Source of the DNA: Sthenelais limicola
Lineage: Eukaryota > Annelida > Polychaeta > Phyllodocida > Sigalionidae
DNA length: 64,000 nucleotides
Assembly: GCA_942159475.1 (NCBI GenBank)
Contig: OW804095.1
Span: forward strand, 58,928,773-58,992,772
Reading direction: 5' to 3'
Positions 59,709 to 64,000 of this stretch are shown in pieces. Below the pieces are notes generated by a model. It made no database searches, was not told the origin of the DNA, and saw only the letters and a program-made list of their open reading frames with translations. Within the stretch, counting starts at the first letter, position 1; the number at the start of each line of letters is the position of its first letter. The position numbers and the translations under genes were made by a program.

Positions 59709-61565
59709 TATGCAAATGCCCAATGGACCTTTATTGGCCATGAATGCATTAACTCCTTGGAAAATATAACTAATACACCAGAAGAAATACAAAAGATAGC
59801 CAGGGAAATCAATATAAGCAAGTCTAGCAATATAAAACATATCAAATCTCTAGTGTTTAGGGATGTCTTTATGGCAATACCAACAGTATTATGTCATATA
59901 TTTAATTTAGTATTCTCCTCTAACTTTATACCGGATTCTTGGAAGACTGGAAGTGTTACTCCTCTACCCAAGGGGGGAGACCAATCTATGTCAAACTATA
60001 GACCTATTACACAATTGCCACTACAAGCGAAACTGATGGAAAAAATTATCCATAGCAGACTAATTGCATTTTTTGAAAACAACAATGTGATTTCTGACAA
60101 ACAAAATGGTTATAGAAAAGGGAAATCTACTATAGAAACAATAGCTGACCTAACTGATGACATACTCAATAATAGGAATAATGGTGAGACATCGTTTGCA
60201 GTGTTTTTTGACCTGAAAAAAGTTTGATACTGTGAATCATAATATTCTACTGTCCAAACTGAGCAAATATGGTATCAAAGGGAACCTGTTATCTCTGTTG
60301 GAAAATTACTTAACCAACAGGACCCAAGTCACCGTTTGTAATAATGTTATCTCCACTGTTAGGAAGATCAGTTATGGTGTACCCCAAGGCTCTATACTTG
60401 GCCCTCTACTATTTTTAATATATATAAATGATGCTGAATATAGTCTCAGACATTGTAAAATTAAGCTATTTGCTGATGATACTGTCATATATTGTCATGA
60501 TAACAATATTATTGACCTTAATAGGAAGGTTCAAGAAGATACTGTGAATTTTTGGAAGTGGTGTCAAAGCAACAAGCTGACTCTGAATGTAACTAAAACA
60601 AAGTGTATGCACCTTAGGGGACAAAGATCAAGAGTGGGACATATACAACTGAATATTAATATAAATGATAGCTTACTGGAAAATGTAGAAGAATATAAGT
60701 ACCTAGGAATAACCCTAGATTCATATTTGAAATTCTCTGCTCAGGTTAGACAAACTCACAAATCTGTAAGCCATAAACTTTACCTTTTAAGAAGAATATC
60801 AAGACTAGTACCACAACATGTTTTACTAAGAATTTTTAAAAGTCATATCTTACCATTGTTTGATTACGGTGATATTACCTATAGTGGTTGTAATGCAAAT
60901 GAATTGAATGCTCTCCAAGTCCTTCATAACAAATGTATAAAGGTAGCTTTAAAACTTCCCATCCTCACTGATACCCTGTTAATTCATAGACTGGCTAATG
61001 TACCCAAGCTAGAAGATAGAAGAAAAGCACACATTTTAAATTTTGCCTTCAGGAGAAGCAAAAAAGAAAGATATCTAAACAATGAGAGAAGAAATACTAG
61101 ACAATGGGATGGACCGGTACTTTTATCACAAAAACCTAACACAGTGAACTATGATTTGAATTGTATACAGAGAAAAACAGCCAAATTGTGGAACAATCTA
61201 GATGCTGAAACTAGAAATATTGACTCGTACGACCGTTTTCAGGCCCTAACCAAGGCCGAAAGCTTGTTACCCATATATATTTAAAAGTGTTCAATGTACT
61301 CCTATTCTTCCTCTTTCATCCTTCATCTTAGCTATCCCCTAGTTCTCTTTTAGATAGTCTCTTCTCTATTCAGCTACATGAAAAAGGTCAAGATATTTGT
61401 AAGGTAATAGCCATTCTATCAGACTTAGCTAGACTAAGACTGAGGCTGTTCCCTACCCGTCCAATACATTATCTTGTTATGTTTATAATATGTTTTGAAT
61501 GTCTGTATTACAATGTTATTTTATGTGTATTGGCTGATAAATACTCCTAATAAAAATAAAAAAAG
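59709..61565 (+). pseudogene. Non-LTR retrotransposon (LINE, jockey/CR1-like), RT with a frameshift
   Basis: The frame from about 59709 to 60227 encodes the N-terminal RT part (SWKTGSVTPLPK, NYRPITQLP, NGYRKGKST). Its stop falls inside catalytic motif A: after FFDLKK the expected alanine codon has lost two bases beside an A6 run (60216-60227). The downstream frame resumes at FDTVNH and continues to 61284 with GVPQGSILGP, the catalytic FADD (60469-60480), NVTKTKCM, YKYLGI, FDYGDI and the C-terminal WNNLD block. About 280 bp of 3'UTR follow, ending in AATAAAAATAAAAAAAG near 61565. The endonuclease domain is missing, so the copy is 5'-truncated and inactive. The C-terminal half is related to, but a different family or much older than, the copy at 6722-8101. 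Confidence 0.85.
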
Positions 61566-62822
61566 AAGTGCTATCTGGCTGAGTGTGGCCTTCCTAGGCT
61601 ATAGTGTCATTTCCCATCTTTGATTGGCTGTTTTAGCCTGAGTTGGCTTGGGAAGCACAAGGTAGCAGCAAGTGAACATTTAGTAGGGGAAGAACATCTT
61701 ATCCAATCTTGAGTATATCGGAAACTGGATATGTTCATGAATAAAGATAAGTTCATGTTATCAGTGAAGGCAGGAAGGGTAGATATAATGGCTGTCATAC
61801 GAAATGACCCACATGAGGATGGTCAGAGAGAGAATGATTAGGCATTATGGCAGTCCATACAAACTTATCCATATAGATGTTCCAGTTAAGTAAGGCGAGA
61901 GAAAACATATATATATATATATATATGTATACGTGTCGGTGGGGACAGGTGTATTCCAGGTTGCACAACGTATGACGTCGACTTCTGAGAATACCCCGTC
62001 ACCGACAAATGTATGGATTCTCATGGCATTGAAGCAAAGATGCTGGAGTTGATAAGTGAATAAAAGTCTAAGGCAGTCTTGGGAAATTAAAAGATTTATT
62101 TTAATCGATTTGTTTTATAAAATATAGATAGGTATAGAATTGGTGGATAGATTTATATGAAATTGAAGGTTTTGTATAAAGATATGATGATTGATAAAAT
62201 TGAAGATTTTATGAGATAATTAGTAGAAGGGAAGGGATGCAAGGTTAGAAAAAGGTGTGGGTGGGATGGTAAAAAGAAGCAGCAGTGTGCTTGAGGTATG
62301 GAAGTGAAGAGAATGTTTGAGCTAGTAGGTGGTGAGGTGTGTGACCAAGTCACATTGGTTAAGTGGGGAGGGGTTGTGAAGGTGTGGGTGGGAGGCAACT
62401 CACTTCAATTGCCTAAAGCAATGCACCTTAAATGATGTAATCAATGCTGCCCAATTCTTCTTAACGGCTGTGTCTAGGTTCAATCCTGAGATTGTTGAAA
62501 AGTCTTTATATTATACTAGCAAAGTACTCGTCCTCTGCATGGACGGTCCCCCTCTGTCCCCACACTTCCCACTCTCCCTCTTTTCCTTCCCCCTCTTCTC
62601 TATCTCTCATACCTTTTTTTTCCCTCCCTACCCCATCTCCGATTCCCCCCTCTCCCTCCTCTCTTCCTCATATGCACCCCCCTCCCGGCTTTCTCTCCTT
62701 CACAAACCACATATATATTGTCCTCCGGATGGGGTCAACAGAACTGTACAGAGCAGAAAAACGGCTTGTAATATCACAGATTCCAAGAACAATCCTGACA
62801 AAAAATCAGTTTCCCGTTTATT
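61566..62822. other. Intergenic stretch; (AT)n and pyrimidine-rich tracts
   Basis: (AT)n at 61907-61926. A strongly pyrimidine-rich tract spans about 62545-62710; the overlapping plus-strand open frames here (62470-62907 and 62492-62848) mostly translate it and I do not accept them as genes. Confidence 0.5.
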
Positions 62823-63685
62823 ATATAGATACCTTATACAACATTTAAAGAGGCTTTTTATTCACATAATCGGACTCATCATTTCCACCCCAGTCCCCCC
62901 TGAATAAATGATCCTGGAACACATACTCTACACATATCGAACACATTATGTGCTTACACAATCCTTACACATATCTAGTGTATAAAAACCCTTCAAAACC
63001 TACAAACTTACATTGTCCCTGAAGAAGCTCATCATGAGGGGAAATATTGAACCAGACAAGATAAATAAAATGATTGTTAACAATCAAGTTAGCATCCAAA
63101 CTGATACCGGTACCCATTAGAATATTTCCCCGAATAGAAGCCTGGTGAAAGGTACAATTTTGGTCAAATAAAATCCAGGTTTTGCATCAAAGCAGTAGGT
63201 CTACTAGAATTTGGGAACTGGAATATTTCATTACAGAAGGTCAAAGAATACATAAACTGATGATCATTCCTGTATATATATGGGACTGCAAGTCAACATG
63301 ACCACATTCTAATAATCGGTCAATGAGATATAATATGTTTTTAAGATAGGCCCAGGTTTTATGGCCTGTAGATATGCAGGGAACATTTTCATATATATAA
63401 GCTTTACTGGAGCCGGGTCAGTTTTCCTATATTATATGGATGCCTTATACATCATTTAAAGAGGCTTTTTATTCACATAATCGGACTCATCATTTCCACC
63501 CCCAGCCCCCTGAATAAATGATCCTGGAACACATACTCTACACATATCGAACACATTATGTGCTTACACAATCCTTACACATTTCTAGTGTATAAAAACC
63601 CTTCAAAACCTACAAACTTTCATTGTCCCTGAAGAAGCCCATCATGAGGGGAAATATTGAACCAGATAAGATAAATAAAATGATA
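62823..63685 (+). repeat. Direct repeat of about 250 bp, offset 613 bp
   Basis: 62823-63073 and 63436-63685 are nearly identical. Both run from AC/GCCTTATACA-CATTTAAA through TAATCGGACTCATCATTTCC and GAACACATACTCTACACATA to GATAAATAAAATGAT. Each ends in a CTGAAGA, small stem, GGGGAAATATTGAACC arrangement (63019-63044, 63629-63654) followed by an ATAAATAAA tail. The spacing of two tails separated by unrelated sequence suggests a tandem or repeated retroposon insertion. No coding capacity in the spacer. Confidence 0.85.
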
Positions 63686-64000
63686 AATGATATGAAAAAA
63701 CTGAAGATGGTGACTTGAGTGATTTATTCAAACTACTGAATCTTTATATTATCCTATTTAAAACAACAACAAAAGCAGCCTGGGGCCAAAAATGTAACTG
63801 TCATTTATGAACATGTTTTCAGAAATGGCACAGTACAAATGAAGCCATATATAAACTTGTGTCTGATATTAACAATTCAATGCATAAGATTATACTTTGG
63901 CCTGCTTTGTTGATTTCAGCAAGGCTTTTGACTGTGTTGATCATGATATATTGTTAAAAAATTACGCGACATTGGCATAAATGAATTAGGTCTAAATTGG
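63686..64000 (+). pseudogene. Non-LTR retrotransposon RT remnant, runs off the window
   Basis: Short out-of-frame blocks are recognisable as LINE RT: DLSDLFKLLNLYII (about 63711-63752), STNEAIYKLVSDINNSM (about 63832-63882), and the motif A block CFVDFSKAFDCVDHDILL (63904-63957). At least two single-base losses break the frame (about 63887 and in the A run at 63955-63961), and the segment between the first two blocks is deleted. This RT motif A is more canonical than that of the 59.7-kb copy and belongs to a different family. Confidence 0.7.

Noticed and set aside
59660..59720. Two octamer words ATGCAAAT as a promoter for the LINE
   Set aside because: The copy is 5'-truncated here, so an internal promoter would be lost; two octamers in AT-rich DNA are not enough.
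62470..62907. 145-codon and overlapping 118-codon frames
   Set aside because: Both translate a pyrimidine-rich low-complexity tract (Ser/Pro/Leu/Phe only) without domain features.

Overview
The window looks like part of a nuclear genome of a marine invertebrate. It is AT-rich and gene-poor, with spliced genes on both strands, GT-AG introns and one probable GC-AG intron, several non-LTR retrotransposon remnants, MITE-like palindromes and minisatellites. The palindrome TAGGCCTA occurs at least six times, which I associate from general knowledge with echinoderm, hemichordate and some mollusc genomes. I would not name a species or phylum from this alone.

Layout. (1) 1-2013, minus strand: the 5' two exons of a rhodopsin-family GPCR whose 3' part lies outside the window. 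The normally invariant DRY triplet is replaced by FQC. (2) 2.8-34 kb: a long gene-poor stretch of repeats. It holds a 209-bp palindromic MITE, a 5'-truncated LINE (minus), a TA-flanked MITE, a 1.6-kb hAT-like element with a MITE nested in it, a 28-bp minisatellite with a 299-bp higher-order repeat, and a GC-rich palindrome beside a CRE/CCAAT cluster. (3) 35.3-43.6 kb, plus strand: a probable small secreted-protein gene. It has a signal-peptide exon and up to three candidate alternative terminal exons, two of which are clear duplicates of each other. (4) 43.8-46.7 kb, minus strand: a complete seven-exon RING-H2 protein gene of 410 codons, assembled here by splice sites and reading phase. (5) 51.1-53.4 kb, minus strand: an uninterrupted 773-residue coding exon for a Mab-21/cGAS-like nucleotidyltransferase-fold protein with a C-terminal TPR-like helical region. 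This is the most interesting gene in the window. (6) 56-57.3 kb: a hairpin cluster, a TIR element and a local duplication. (7) 59.7-61.6 kb: a frameshifted non-LTR retrotransposon (plus). 62.8-64 kb: a 250-bp direct repeat followed by another RT remnant running off the window.

Functional reading. The cGAS-like protein keeps the Mab-21 C-terminal half and the acidic catalytic positions (D65, D67, D255) but has Tyr where the GS motif has Ser. It is either a diverged cGAS-like receptor or an inactive scaffold. The RING-H2 protein 4.5 kb away on the same strand is likely a ubiquitin E3, but nothing in the sequence ties the two functionally. The remaining gene models (GPCR, small secreted peptide) look independent.

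All splice models come from reading consensus sites and phase by eye; none has transcript support here. Repeat names above the level of 'LINE', 'MITE' or 'hAT-like' are not attempted.
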